Shown here: positions 41,952 to 51,393 of the stretch, one piece after another | Numbering within the stretch: the stretch's first letter is position 1 | How the letters are laid out: the number at the start of each line of letters is the position of its first letter | Assembly: GCF_046244365.1 (NCBI RefSeq) | Contig: NZ_CP176395.1 | Coordinates: forward strand, 1,364,001 to 1,428,000 | DNA from: Paenibacillus_V sp046244365 | GTDB taxonomy: Bacteria; Bacillota; Bacilli; Paenibacillales; NBRC-103111 | Direction: 5' to 3' | DNA: 64,000 nt | Made by a program: the position numbers and the translations under genes | The notes under the pieces: model-generated | The model's input: only the letters and a program-made list of their open reading frames with translations | Told to the model about the DNA's origin: nothing | Database searches by the model: none

Positions 41952-44005
41952 GTGAACGAAAATACGATGAAACGTTTGGAATACGACAAAATCAAAGAAA
42001 AGCTGGCCGATTACGCCATGTCTTACCTCGGAAAAGCTCATGTTTCGAATATGCACCCGCTCGGCGACATAAAGCGAATCGAGCGGATGCTGAACGAAAC
42101 GGACGAGGCGCGAACGATCATCGACCACGGGGCAAGCGTGCCGATTCCTTCGCTGGAAGGCTTGGAGCCGGTTATGCAGCTGGTCGGCACCGGATATGTC
42201 CTGAGTGAAACCGAGCTTACGCATATAGCCCGGCTGGTCGAAAGCACGGGACAGCTTATGAGGTTTATGGAGAAGCGGGAACCGGTCGCGCCGACGGTGA
42301 GCGGCTACGCCAAGTCGCTCCATGAGCTGAAAGGGCTGCGGCAGGAAATCGAGCGGTGCGTCCGTCATGGGCGTGTCGATGATCATGCCAGCAAAGAATT
42401 GGCCAAAATCCGCAGCAAAATCGCGATCGCCGAGGAGCGGATCAAGAAAAAGCTGGAAAGCGCGATGAACAAGTACCGCTCCTATTTGCAGGAAACCGTC
42501 GTGAGCATGCGGAACGGCCGTTACGTGCTGGCGGTCAAGAAGGAGCATCGCAGACAGGTGGCGGGTACCGTCCTGGACGAATCGGCCAGCGGGCAGACGG
42601 TGTTCATGCAGCTGCACGACATCGCCGGCCAGCAGCTGGAGCTGGCGGAGCTCCGCGCCGAGGAGGCGGTGGAGGAGGGCAAAGTGCTCGGCATGCTGAC
42701 GGGCCTGGTGGAGGATAGCAAGCATGAGCTGGAGGTCAATCTGGAGACGATCGGCCACTACGACTTCCTGTTCGCCAAAGCCAAGCTGGCCAAGACGTAC
42801 GAAGGACGCAAGGTAGCGCTTAATACGGAGGGACGCATCGCGATCAGAAGCGGAAGACACCCGCTGCTCGGCAGCAAGAGCGTGCCGCTCGATTTCAGGA
42901 TCGGCGGCGCCTACCGGTCGTTAATCATCACCGGACCGAATACCGGCGGCAAGACGGTCAGCTTGAAAACGATCGGCCTGCTGACGTTGATGGCGCAGTC
43001 CGGGCTGCTCGTTCCCGTCGGAGAGAACAGCAAGCTGGCGATTTATACGAACGTGGCAGCCGATATCGGCGACGGGCAAAGTATCGAACAGTCGCTGAGC
43101 ACGTTTTCGTCGCATATCCGCAATGTGATCGATATTTTGAAGACGGCCGGTCCGTCCACGCTCGTGCTGCTCGACGAGCTCGCGACGGGCACCGATCCGG
43201 GCGAAGGCGTCGGATTGTCGATCGCCGTGCTGGAGGAGCTGCACCGGCGCGGGACGACGGTCGTGGCGACGACGCATTATAACGAGATCAAAAATTTCGC
43301 GGGACGCACGCCGGGTTTTCAGAACGCGCGAATGGAATTCGACACCGAAACGCTGCAGCCCTTGTACCGGCTGCGGATCGGCGAGGCGGGACAAAGCTAC
43401 GCCTTCTTCATCGCGCAGAAGCTCGGCATGCCGGAAGCGATCGTCGAACGCTCGCGGCAGATTGCGGACGGCCGGCGGCTGCGAAAAGGGATGCGGATGA
43501 CGCGCTGCAGCCGTTTGGCGCGGGCGGGAAGCCGGAGGGGGATGAGGCCGACTCGGCCGCAGGCGAGCACGCTATCCTCTCGGACGATGAGCAGGAGGAC
43601 GGCGAAGCCGGGGAAGGAAGCGCCGAATCGGCGAAAGAAACAGAAACAGAAGCAGGAACCGGAGCTGTAGCCGGAGCTGAGAAAAGCCCCGCTGAACAAG
43701 AGTCGCCTGCCGGCAACCGGCCTCTCCGGAAGGGCGACTGCGTCTGGATCCATTCGCTCGGCCGAACGGGCATCGTCTGCGAGCTGCCCGACGCGCGCGG
43801 CAATGTGACCTTGCTCGTGCAGAAGCAGCAGGTCAAAGCGAACGTCAAGCGGCTGTCCCTTTACATCGAGAGCAGCAAGCTGTATCCGGGCGAAGATTAC
43901 GACATGGACATCGTCTTCGAATCGAAGGATGTCCGCAAGAAGCGCAAGTTGCTAAGCCGCAAGCATGTGGAAGGGCTGACGATCGAGAAGCCCGGCGGCA
44001 ATTAA
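41952..44005 (+). pseudogene. MutS2 paralog lacking Smr, with a frameshift after the ATPase
   Basis: GTG at 41952 (GAGGAG upstream) opens a MutS2-like protein: N-terminal clamp, Walker A GPNTGGKT (from residue 328), Walker B LLDELATGTDPG, and the ATPase end IVERSRQIADG. After about residue 507 the frame turns into an Arg/Lys-rich tail that stops at 43670. The -1 frame continues instead, from about 43475 to the TAA at 44003. It gives an acidic linker and a KOW-like domain (PLRKGDCVWIHSLGRTGIV, later VTLLVQKQQVKANVKRLSLY), as MutS2 should. One missing base near 43473-43490 (a C/G-rich run and AAAA) restores a protein of about 684 residues. This is a real mutation, a sequencing error, or less likely a programmed shift. 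Confidence 0.85.
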
Positions 44006-44087
44006 CTCCATCGTAAAGAGGAAAAGAAATTTTTATAGGTACCCGGCAGGATTTAACGGCTCTTTTCGTGAATTGGTATAGCTGTAA

Positions 44088-44113
44088 GGACATGGGACTG
44101 GAGTCCCGTGTCC
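44088..44113. promoter_or_regulatory. Near-perfect inverted repeat before the transporter fusion
   Basis: GGACATGGGACT (44088-44099) and AGTCCCGTGTCC (44102-44113) are complementary over 12 bp with one G-U pair and only two bases between arms. There is no T run. It sits 37 bp before the next start codon and could affect translation or be an operator. Confidence 0.5.
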
Positions 44114-44150
44114 GGCAATGTCATGTTCACGCGGGAGTCGATCATCGTCC

Positions 44151-47100
44151 ATGAAAGCATCCGTCTTCGAAGCGCCCTTACAAGCCTTCTTGCAAAAATT
44201 TGCGGCCGACCGGGAGGAATACGTCAAAGTATTTCTCCTGTTCGGTTATTTGTTCTGCGTCGTATCGGCCTCGACGATCGGCAGAACCGCTGCGGATACC
44301 TTGTTTTTGAGCCATTTTGACGCATCGCGGCTGTCCTTCATGTATTTGCCGCAGTCGGCCGCGCTGCTGCTTGCGGGAGTCTTGTATCAGAGGTTCTGCT
44401 CCAAGCTGCGTCCGGACCGGCTGAATGTGTCCGTGATCGCTTCGGTATCGGTTCTTGTCGTCGTGACGAGGCTGCTGGCGGGTTTCGGCTTCCAATGGAT
44501 ATATCCGGCTATGTACATCGGGTACGATGTGTTCAATTTTCTCATGATCGTCTGCTTCTGGCAGTTTGCGACGTCCGTCATGGACCAGCGCAAGGCGAAA
44601 CGGATGATCGGACTCGTCGGAAGCGGCGGGATCGTCGGCGGCATCGTCAGCGGCTTCGGCCTGAAGGCGCTCGTTCATCCGCTCGGGACCCTGAATCTTA
44701 TATTCGTGTATGCCGCGCTCCAACTGCTCTGCCTAGTCTGGGTGCGCTTGCTCGTGAAGCGGCTTTCCGATCCGGCTGCGGCTTTCGCCGCGGGGGCGAA
44801 GCCGAGAGCCCCGGGACAGGCGGGGAGCAAACGGAAACGGGAAGAGACGGGCGGTTTGTTTCGCAGCGCACCGCATCTTAAATATGTCGCAGTCATCGCA
44901 GCAACCGTCGTGCTGTCGCTGACGATCATCGATTACCAGTTCAAGGTCGTCATGCGCGGCACGCTGCAAAATGAAGCGTTGGCCGGATTTATGGGCAATT
45001 TTTACGGGATATCCGGTATTTTAGCCCTACTCGTGCAGTTGTTCGTCTCCGGTAAAATCATTTCCAGGTTCGGTGTGATGACCGCTTTGCTCCTCTTTCC
45101 CGCCGTTCTGTTTGCGGGAGCCTCCGCATTCCTGTTCCTTCCTGCATTGGCCGTTGCCGCGGCCGTCAAGGGAAGCGACAAAGTGGTGGGAGACACCGTT
45201 TATTCATCGGTCAGCCAGCTCGTGATGTTCCCGGTTTCACCGGAGCATCGCAGCCGGGCCAAAGGCTTTCTGGACGGCATCGTCCGTAACGGGGCGAAAG
45301 GGATCGCAGGCGTCAGCTTGATGATCCTGCCTCCGTTTCTGCAGATTCACCAGTTCAGCTTCATCGTGCTGGGCTTGCTCGCGCTTTGTATCGCTGCTGC
45401 GGTTAAGGTCAAGCAACCGTATATGCAGACGCTGCTTTCTTCGCTCCAAACGAGGGAGCTCGATTTTCAGGAGACGGGCGTCGATCTGATGGATGCCGCC
45501 AGCCGTAAAGTGCTGACCGATGCGCTGCAGAGTCCGGATCCCATTCAAGCGGCGTATGCGTTAAAAATATTGCAAAGCATCCATGCGTTCGATTTGACGC
45601 CTTACGTACCGGGTCTGCTGCGTCATCCGGCGGCCGAGGTTCGCGTAGAGGGCTTAAAATGGATTCAGCGGCACGTGCCGCAGGGGATGGAACCGCATAT
45701 TGAAGCGGTATGGCAGTCGTTCGATACCGGCGTCAAACCGTACGCCGTACTTGCTATGGCGGCGTACGCCGACGCGGAAAATTTGGAAAGGATCGCCGGC
45801 CTGTTGGAAGAGCGGGACGTGAAGGTGAAAGCGGCGGCAATCGCCGGACTAATCAAATATTACGGCATCGAGGGCATGTTCCGCGCTGTCGGGCCGTTTC
45901 GCTCCATGTTGGAAAGCGAGCGGGAGAAGGAGCGGATCGAGGTTGCGCTTATTTTCGGCCAAATCGGCATTGCCGGCTTCTATAAGCCTCTCCTCTCGCT
46001 TCTGGAGGACCGCTCTCCTCACGTGAGGAATGCCGCGCTGGAATCGGCCGGCTTGCTGCAAGTTCCGGAGCTGGTTCCGGCGATCGTCCCTATGCTGAAG
46101 CCGAGCGAAACGCGCGAGCAGGCTGCGCATGCGCTAGCCGGCTATGACGAGAATAAGCTGCTTCCGCTTCTGGAGCCTTATTTCCCGTCGAATGACGAGA
46201 CGGCCGCTGTCGAGCAAACGGAAGGGGCTGCCGCCCATTTGCCGGGCGTACTGGAGCGTGTCGGGACGCTGCGCGCCTTCGAGCTGTTGATCGGCCGCTA
46301 CGAACAGGCATCGGCAGACTTGCGTTCCGTCTTTTTAAGCGCCTTGGCGCGCATGTTCCGCCGAGTGAACGGGATCGACCGGGGAGCCGTCGAGCGGCTC
46401 GTCCTGCACGAGGCTGACTTGTTTGCCCACTACGCCGAGCAGGGCGAAGGCTTGCAAGGGATAGAAGGGCTTCGTTACGCGAATGAGACGATTCAAACGA
46501 TCCGCACGCAAACGGTTCGCCGCGCCTTCCAATTGCTCGCGCTTCTCTACGATTCGAAAACCGTTCAAGCCGTTTATGCCGGCTGGGAGGAAGGAGATGC
46601 CCGCAGGCAGGCGAATGCGGCCGAAGTGGCGGATCAGCTGCTGCAGGGCGCCGTTCGAACGGAGGTTCTTAAAATGATGGCCTTCGTGCCTGCAGCAGCG
46701 CACCAGCCGCCAGCCAAGGCTGTCGATAGCCGCCTGGTCCGGCTGTATGAGCGGGACGGCGAATGGCTGCGAGCGTGCATCGCATACGGCGTTTACGTCT
46801 CGCCCGGCAGCGGCGCCTGGCCGGAGATAGCCAAGCGTGTGGAACGGCTGCCGCAAGGAAGCCGGGAGCGGATATGCGAGCAGGTCGAGCAGGTGGTTCT
46901 TCTGCGGAATATAGGCATTTTTGCCGGCTTGCAGGGGAAGGATTTGTCGGTCATCGCGTCTTATTTGCAGCAGGTGGATGTGTTAGCGGGAGAAGCCGTC
47001 ATCCGCGAAATGGAGGAAGGCAGCTCGCTGTATGTGATCCGGGAAGGGAGAGCGGTCGTTTCCAAGGGAGGAACGGCGCTTGGGGCGCTGCAAACCGGCG

Positions 47101-47852
47101 ATTGCTTCGGCGAAATGGCGGTACTGACGCAGAGCGTCCGGACGGCTACCGTACACGCCGAATCGAATTTACGGCTCTGGCGGCTGGAATCCGAAGCGTT
47201 CTACGAAATGGCCTTCGACAAGACGGAAATTGCGCTTGAGCTCATGCGGCTCCTATCGCAAAGGCTGCGCAGCGTCAATCAGAAATACGGACGAACGCTA
47301 AGCGCCGATATGCCCGGTTATACGGCCGACGGCTCCTATGCGGCAGCCGCAAGGGAGGAAGGGATGGGTGAAGGCGCGAACGCCGGCAACCGCGAACGGC
47401 CGACCGGACAAGAAGAGCCGGTGCAAACGAATAGCGGGATATTGCTGCGGCGCATGCTCGTCCTGCAAAAGATCGATCTGTTCGCCCATGCATCGCAGGA
47501 AGACGTCATTCGTCTGGCGCATATGGTAGACGAGACGGTGTACGAGTCGGGCGAAACCATTTGCGCCGCGGGCGACGAAGGCGATGCGCTGTTCGGCATT
47601 ATCGAAGGCGGCGTCCGCGTGCACCGCGGGGAGGAAACGCTCGCGATGCTGGAGGTCGGCGCTTGCTTCGGCGAAATGGCGATCATCGACGACGAGCCGC
47701 GTTCCGCCGACTGTACGGCCGAAGGCCGGACGGTATTGCTGAAGCTCACGAAGGAGCAAGTGCTGGGTTTCTGCTTCCGCCATACCGGCGTGCTGAGAAG
47801 CATGATGCGCGTACTGGCCGAGCGGCTCAAGGATACGCAGTCGCGCGGCTGA
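44151..47852 (+). CDS. NTT/MFS-type transporter fused to HEAT repeats and two cyclic-nucleotide domains
   Basis: A 1,233-residue fusion. Residues 20-430 have about 12 helices and the style of the nucleotide (ATP/ADP) transporter family (GRTAADTLFLSHF, later GSDKVVGDTVYSSVSQLVMF). Residues 460-900 are HEAT-like helical repeats (for example LLRHPAAEVRVEGLKWIQRH). Two cNMP-binding folds follow: 920-1040 (FGEMAVLTQSVRTATV) and 1104-1220 (FGEMAIIDDEPRSADC). The second has the canonical phosphate-binding cassette FGE..x..PRSA; the first lacks the Pro. The transport substrate and bound nucleotide are unproven. Starts at 44118 or 44151 are both possible, with mediocre ribosome sites. Confidence 0.85.
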   Translation: MKASVFEAPLQAFLQKFAADREEYVKVFLLFGYLFCVVSASTIGRTAADTLFLSHFDASRLSFMYLPQSAALLLAGVLYQRFCSKLRPDRLNVSVIASVSVLVVVTRLLAGFGFQWIYPAMYIGYDVFNFLMIVCFWQFATSVMDQRKAKRMIGLVGSGGIVGGIVSGFGLKALVHPLGTLNLIFVYAALQLLCLVWVRLLVKRLSDPAAAFAAGAKPRAPGQAGSKRKREETGGLFRSAPHLKYVAVIAATVVLSLTIIDYQFKVVMRGTLQNEALAGFMGNFYGISGILALLVQLFVSGKIISRFGVMTALLLFPAVLFAGASAFLFLPALAVAAAVKGSDKVVGDTVYSSVSQLVMFPVSPEHRSRAKGFLDGIVRNGAKGIAGVSLMILPPFLQIHQFSFIVLGLLALCIAAAVKVKQPYMQTLLSSLQTRELDFQETGVDLMDAASRKVLTDALQSPDPIQAAYALKILQSIHAFDLTPYVPGLLRHPAAEVRVEGLKWIQRHVPQGMEPHIEAVWQSFDTGVKPYAVLAMAAYADAENLERIAGLLEERDVKVKAAAIAGLIKYYGIEGMFRAVGPFRSMLESEREKERIEVALIFGQIGIAGFYKPLLSLLEDRSPHVRNAALESAGLLQVPELVPAIVPMLKPSETREQAAHALAGYDENKLLPLLEPYFPSNDETAAVEQTEGAAAHLPGVLERVGTLRAFELLIGRYEQASADLRSVFLSALARMFRRVNGIDRGAVERLVLHEADLFAHYAEQGEGLQGIEGLRYANETIQTIRTQTVRRAFQLLALLYDSKTVQAVYAGWEEGDARRQANAAEVADQLLQGAVRTEVLKMMAFVPAAAHQPPAKAVDSRLVRLYERDGEWLRACIAYGVYVSPGSGAWPEIAKRVERLPQGSRERICEQVEQVVLLRNIGIFAGLQGKDLSVIASYLQQVDVLAGEAVIREMEEGSSLYVIREGRAVVSKGGTALGALQTGDCFGEMAVLTQSVRTATVHAESNLRLWRLESEAFYEMAFDKTEIALELMRLLSQRLRSVNQKYGRTLSADMPGYTADGSYAAAAREEGMGEGANAGNRERPTGQEEPVQTNSGILLRRMLVLQKIDLFAHASQEDVIRLAHMVDETVYESGETICAAGDEGDALFGIIEGGVRVHRGEETLAMLEVGACFGEMAIIDDEPRSADCTAEGRTVLLKLTKEQVLGFCFRHTGVLRSMMRVLAERLKDTQSRG

Positions 47853-47863
47853 AAGGATCAAAG

Positions 47864-47907
47864 ACCGCCGAAGCGAAGGGGGATCTCCCGCCGCCTCGGC
47901 GGTTTTT
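47864..47907 (+). terminator. Terminator of the transporter fusion
   Basis: ACCGCCGA (47864-47871) pairs with TCGGCGGT (47896-47903), with inner GCG/CGC pairs, then TTTT. Confidence 0.88.
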
Positions 47908-48052
47908 CCATGTGAAACCCAATCCGCCGTAAATCTGCAGCGAGTGCTTTTCAGGCCGCTTGGCTAAGGGAGACGGCGGATTCTAGAAGTTGTAAGGGCC
48001 TGACGCCTTATAGTAGACTGAAAATCACGAAGCACGCTAAGGGGGAAATGAG

Positions 48053-49210
48053 ATGTCCACCATACTTATCAGCAATGTGTTCATAGCCGAAAAAGACCGT
48101 ACGGCTGAAGCAAGCATACTCGTACGTGACGGACGTATCCGATCCGTGCATATAGGTTCCGATTCGAAGGTTGCGGCGGCGGATGCGGATTCCTTCCTTG
48201 ACGGCGGAGGTCGACTGCTCATTCCCGGCATGATCGACGTTCACATTCACGGAGCCGACGGCTTTGACATGATGGACGGCACGGTCCGCAGCGTGGAGGC
48301 CGTTTCGGAAGCTTGCGCCAGAACGGGCTGCACCTCGTTTCTTGCGACTTCCGTTTCTTCCTCGCTCGAGGATCTGCTTGCCATGATCGGGAACGTAAGC
48401 CGTGTCGCCGGCAAAGAACCGGGCGCGCTCATCGCGGGTCTGCATCTGGAAGGCCCGTACTTGAACGTAAAACGCAAGGGTATGCAGAACGAACGGCATT
48501 TGCGCCATCCCGACCGCGAAGAAATGGAACGCATCCTCCAGCAAGCCGGTCCGCTAGTCAAAATGGTCACCTTGGCTCCGGAGCTGCCAGGAGGGCTCGA
48601 CCTGATCCGGATGCTCGCGGAGCGCGGCATTATCGCGGCCGTAGCTCATACGGACGCGACTTACGAGGAGGCGAAGGAAGCTTTCCGCACGGGGGCGAGT
48701 CACGTTACGCATTGCTGCAACGGCATGCGCCCGATCCATCATCGCGATCCCGGGCTGGTCGTAGCCGCCTTCGAGGAGCCTCATGTCAGCGTGCAAGCGA
48801 TCGTCGACGACGTTCATTTGCACCCCGCCATGGTTCGCCTGCTCTATAGGGAGAAGGGCGCAGAGCGGATGGTGCTCATTACGGATGCGCTTCAGGCCAT
48901 GGGCATGGGCGACGGCGAATACCGTTTCGGCGGGCATGACGTCCGCGTCTCCGGGGGCGTCGCGACGCTGAAAGACGGTACGCTGGCTTCGAGCACGGTG
49001 ACGATGAACGAAGCGCTCGCCAAAGCGGTGAAAGCGGGCATTCCCCTGCACGATGCCGTTCGAATGGCGACGGAAACGCCTGCCGAGGTGCTGGGCCTTG
49101 CGAATAAAGGAAAGCTGGCACCGGGAGCGGATGCGGATCTTGTGCTGCTGAACGAACGATTCGAGGTCGTTTGGACGATGATCGGAGGAAGAATCGCGTT
49201 TGCGCGATAA
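48053..49210 (+). CDS. nagA: N-acetylglucosamine-6-phosphate deacetylase
   Basis: An amidohydrolase converting GlcNAc-6-P to GlcN-6-P and acetate in amino-sugar and wall recycling, cytosolic. The 385-residue product has the metal motif DVHIHG, the metal Glu in LHLEGPYLN, AHTDATYEE, and the catalytic Asp in ITDALQAMG. The usual HLFNAM segment reads HCCNGMRPIHHRDPG, a mild variation. The start follows AAGGGGG. No nagB or nagR is adjacent; it appears to stand alone between a terminator and the promoter at 49306. Confidence 0.93.
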   Translation: MSTILISNVFIAEKDRTAEASILVRDGRIRSVHIGSDSKVAAADADSFLDGGGRLLIPGMIDVHIHGADGFDMMDGTVRSVEAVSEACARTGCTSFLATSVSSSLEDLLAMIGNVSRVAGKEPGALIAGLHLEGPYLNVKRKGMQNERHLRHPDREEMERILQQAGPLVKMVTLAPELPGGLDLIRMLAERGIIAAVAHTDATYEEAKEAFRTGASHVTHCCNGMRPIHHRDPGLVVAAFEEPHVSVQAIVDDVHLHPAMVRLLYREKGAERMVLITDALQAMGMGDGEYRFGGHDVRVSGGVATLKDGTLASSTVTMNEALAKAVKAGIPLHDAVRMATETPAEVLGLANKGKLAPGADADLVLLNERFEVVWTMIGGRIAFAR

Positions 49211-49305
49211 TTCGTATGCCGGGAAGCGGCGCATCCGCTTCATGACGCATTATTTGGCGCTCATGAAAGGAAGCGTGCTTCTCGTCCGAATGCCGCATGT
49301 TTTCT

Positions 49306-49335
49306 TTGCACGATCTTGCAATTTGGGTGTATAGT
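49306..49335 (+). promoter_or_regulatory. Promoter of the Lrp-aminotransferase operon
   Basis: TTGCAC (49306-49311) and TATAGT (49330-49335) with 18-bp spacing, 70 bp before the Lrp-type start codon. Confidence 0.65.
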
Positions 49336-49405
49336 GGAACAAGGAACTCGGTATGCCGCCAACAAACCGGTCCGTATTTCAATAGCCACTGGGAGGTTTT
49401 ACGAA

Positions 49406-49897
49406 ATGACTGAACTGAAGATGAAAATTCTTGACCTACTCAAGGAAGACGCACGCAGAAGCGCGGATCTGATCGCGACGATGCTGGGCGTGGATCGAGC
49501 GGAAGCGGCGGCGGCGATAGCGGAACTCGAACAAGATCACGTCATTGTCAAATATGCGACGGTTGTAAACCAAAGCAAGGTGGACGACGAGAAAGTAACC
49601 GCTCTGATCGAAGTGCAAATTACGCCGGAACGCGGACGCGGCTTCGACGCGATTGCGGAACGCGTTTATTTATATCCGGAAGTGAAATCGGTCTATCTGA
49701 TGTCAGGCGCGTACGACCTGCTCGTCGAAGTGGAAGGCAGAACGTTGAAGGAGGTCGCTTCGTTCGTTTCCAACAAGCTGTCTCCGATCGATCGCGTTCT
49801 TTCTACCAAAACGCACTTTATTCTCAAAAAATATAAGCAAGACGGCATCATCTTCGAGGATCACGAAGAAGATCACCGGATGCTCATCACGCCGTAG
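49406..49897 (+). CDS. Lrp/AsnC family transcriptional regulator
   Basis: A 163-residue regulator with an N-terminal winged helix (about 1-60, LKMKILDLLKEDARRSADLI) and a C-terminal RAM/Lrp ligand-binding domain (about 70-150, TALIEVQITPERGRGFDAIA). The frame is open back to 49316, but the ATG at 49406 with GGGAGG upstream gives the normal family length. It lies 15 bp before an aminotransferase gene. This pairing resembles Bacillus subtilis alaR-alaT (yugG-yugH), so it may control the aminotransferase in response to an amino acid such as alanine. Confidence 0.9.
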   Translation: MTELKMKILDLLKEDARRSADLIATMLGVDRAEAAAAIAELEQDHVIVKYATVVNQSKVDDEKVTALIEVQITPERGRGFDAIAERVYLYPEVKSVYLMSGAYDLLVEVEGRTLKEVASFVSNKLSPIDRVLSTKTHFILKKYKQDGIIFEDHEEDHRMLITP

Positions 49898-49912
49898 GGG
49901 GGATAAAGGGCC

Positions 49913-51094
49913 ATGGAAAAAACGAAAACCATGCAGGATTACTTATCCCCGCTCGTTCGCGACATTCCGCCTTCGGGGATCCGGAAATATTTCGACTTGG
50001 CCAGCGGCAGCAAGGATATCATAACCCTTGGCGTCGGCGAGCCCGATTTCGCAACGCCATGGCACGTCCGCGAGGCGGCGGTTTATTCGCTCGAACGCGG
50101 CATGACCAAATACACGTCGAACGCCGGGATGATCGAGCTGCGCGAAGAAATTTGCGGATATTTGAATAATAGCTTCAATGTGGCATACGACCCTGCAAGC
50201 GAAGTCATCGTCACGGTCGGCGGCAGCGAAGCGATCGACCTGGCGCTTCGCGCGCTCATCGAGCCTGGCGACGAAATTTTGATTCCCGAGCCGTGCTTCG
50301 TGGCGTACTCGCCGATTACGGCGATCAGCGGCGGCGTGCCCGTCGGCATCGAAACGTTCGCCAAGGACGGCTTCAAGCTGACGCCGGAGCTGCTGAAGGC
50401 GCATATTACGCCGCGCTCCAAAGTGCTGCTTCTCAGCTACCCGAGCAATCCGACCGGCGGCATCATGACGTACGAGGATATGCTGCCGATCGCGAAGCTG
50501 GTCGAGGAGAACGACCTGATCGTCATCTCCGACGAAATATACGCCGAGCTTACTTACGGCCACAAACACGTAAGCTTCGCGGCGATGCCGGGCATGAGAG
50601 ACCGGACGATACTCGTCAGCGGCTTCGCCAAGGCGTTCGCGATGACGGGCTGGCGTCTCGGCTATGCATGCGGACACCGGGACATCCTGTCGGCCATGCT
50701 GAAAATTCATCAATACACGGTCATGTGCGCTCCCGCCATGGCGCAGGTGGCAGCTCTCGAGGCTTTGCGCAACGGCAGAGAAGAGAAAGACCGGATGATG
50801 GAGTCTTACAACCAGCGCCGCAGGCTTGTGGTCAAGGGCTTTCGCGACATCGGACTCGAGTGTCATGAACCGGAAGGCGCCTTCTATGCGTTTCCTTCGA
50901 TCGAATCGACGGGCCTCAGCTCGGACGAATTCGCCCAGCGCCTCATTTTCGAAGCGAAGGTAGCGGTCGTACCCGGACATGTTTTCGGCCGCGGCGGCGA
51001 AGGCTTTATCCGCTGCTCGTATGCGTCTTCGGTCAGCCAGCTGACGGAAGCGATCGACAGAATGGGTAATTTTTTGAGGAGGTTGGGCTCGTAA
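49913..51094 (+). CDS. PLP-dependent class I aminotransferase, AlaT/YugH-like
   Basis: A 393-residue fold-type I aminotransferase. It has the class I features: the N-terminal substrate segment ITLGVGEPDFATP, YPSNPTGG, SDEIYAELTY, the PLP lysine in SGFAKAFAMTGWRLGY, and the Arg that binds the carboxylate in FIRCSYASS. The length is standard. It transfers an amino group between an amino acid and a 2-oxo acid in the cytosol; linkage with an Lrp-type regulator suggests alanine or aromatic substrates. GGGGG precedes the ATG and a terminator follows. Confidence 0.92.
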   Translation: MEKTKTMQDYLSPLVRDIPPSGIRKYFDLASGSKDIITLGVGEPDFATPWHVREAAVYSLERGMTKYTSNAGMIELREEICGYLNNSFNVAYDPASEVIVTVGGSEAIDLALRALIEPGDEILIPEPCFVAYSPITAISGGVPVGIETFAKDGFKLTPELLKAHITPRSKVLLLSYPSNPTGGIMTYEDMLPIAKLVEENDLIVISDEIYAELTYGHKHVSFAAMPGMRDRTILVSGFAKAFAMTGWRLGYACGHRDILSAMLKIHQYTVMCAPAMAQVAALEALRNGREEKDRMMESYNQRRRLVVKGFRDIGLECHEPEGAFYAFPSIESTGLSSDEFAQRLIFEAKVAVVPGHVFGRGGEGFIRCSYASSVSQLTEAIDRMGNFLRRLGS

Positions 51095-51137
51095 TCACGA
51101 TAGCGCGCAATCGTATCTGCACTTTATAAGAATCATC

Positions 51138-51179
51138 AAAGACCTGACATCGCCCCCGAAGGGCAGTCAGGTCTTTTTT
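51138..51179 (+). terminator. Terminator of the aminotransferase operon
   Basis: AAAGACCTGAC pairs with GTCAGGTCTTT, enclosing a second small GC hairpin, and ends in a T run (51173-51179). Confidence 0.94.
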
Positions 51180-51393
51180 AATGGATGTGAGAATAAGTAA
51201 AAAATAACATTTATCAACAAATATCTACTTGAAATTTTTCGTATAATTGGCTTTTTGACTCATATTCTGGCATTAATTCCGGGAAAATGATAGAATAGTC
51301 ATAGGACAAGCTAAATTCACATCGAACTTTTGATGGAACTGACGGAATTACGGTTTGCTCGCTCTGTACAAAGTGATTAGGGAGGGGATTGCG

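Noticed and set aside
43805..44005. Considered as a separate 66-residue gene
   Set aside because: It is the in-frame end of the MutS2 paralog after the frameshift; the frame is continuous back to about 43475.
44071..44115. tRNA-like hairpin sequence
   Set aside because: No cloverleaf, anticodon loop or T-arm consensus could be built around it.
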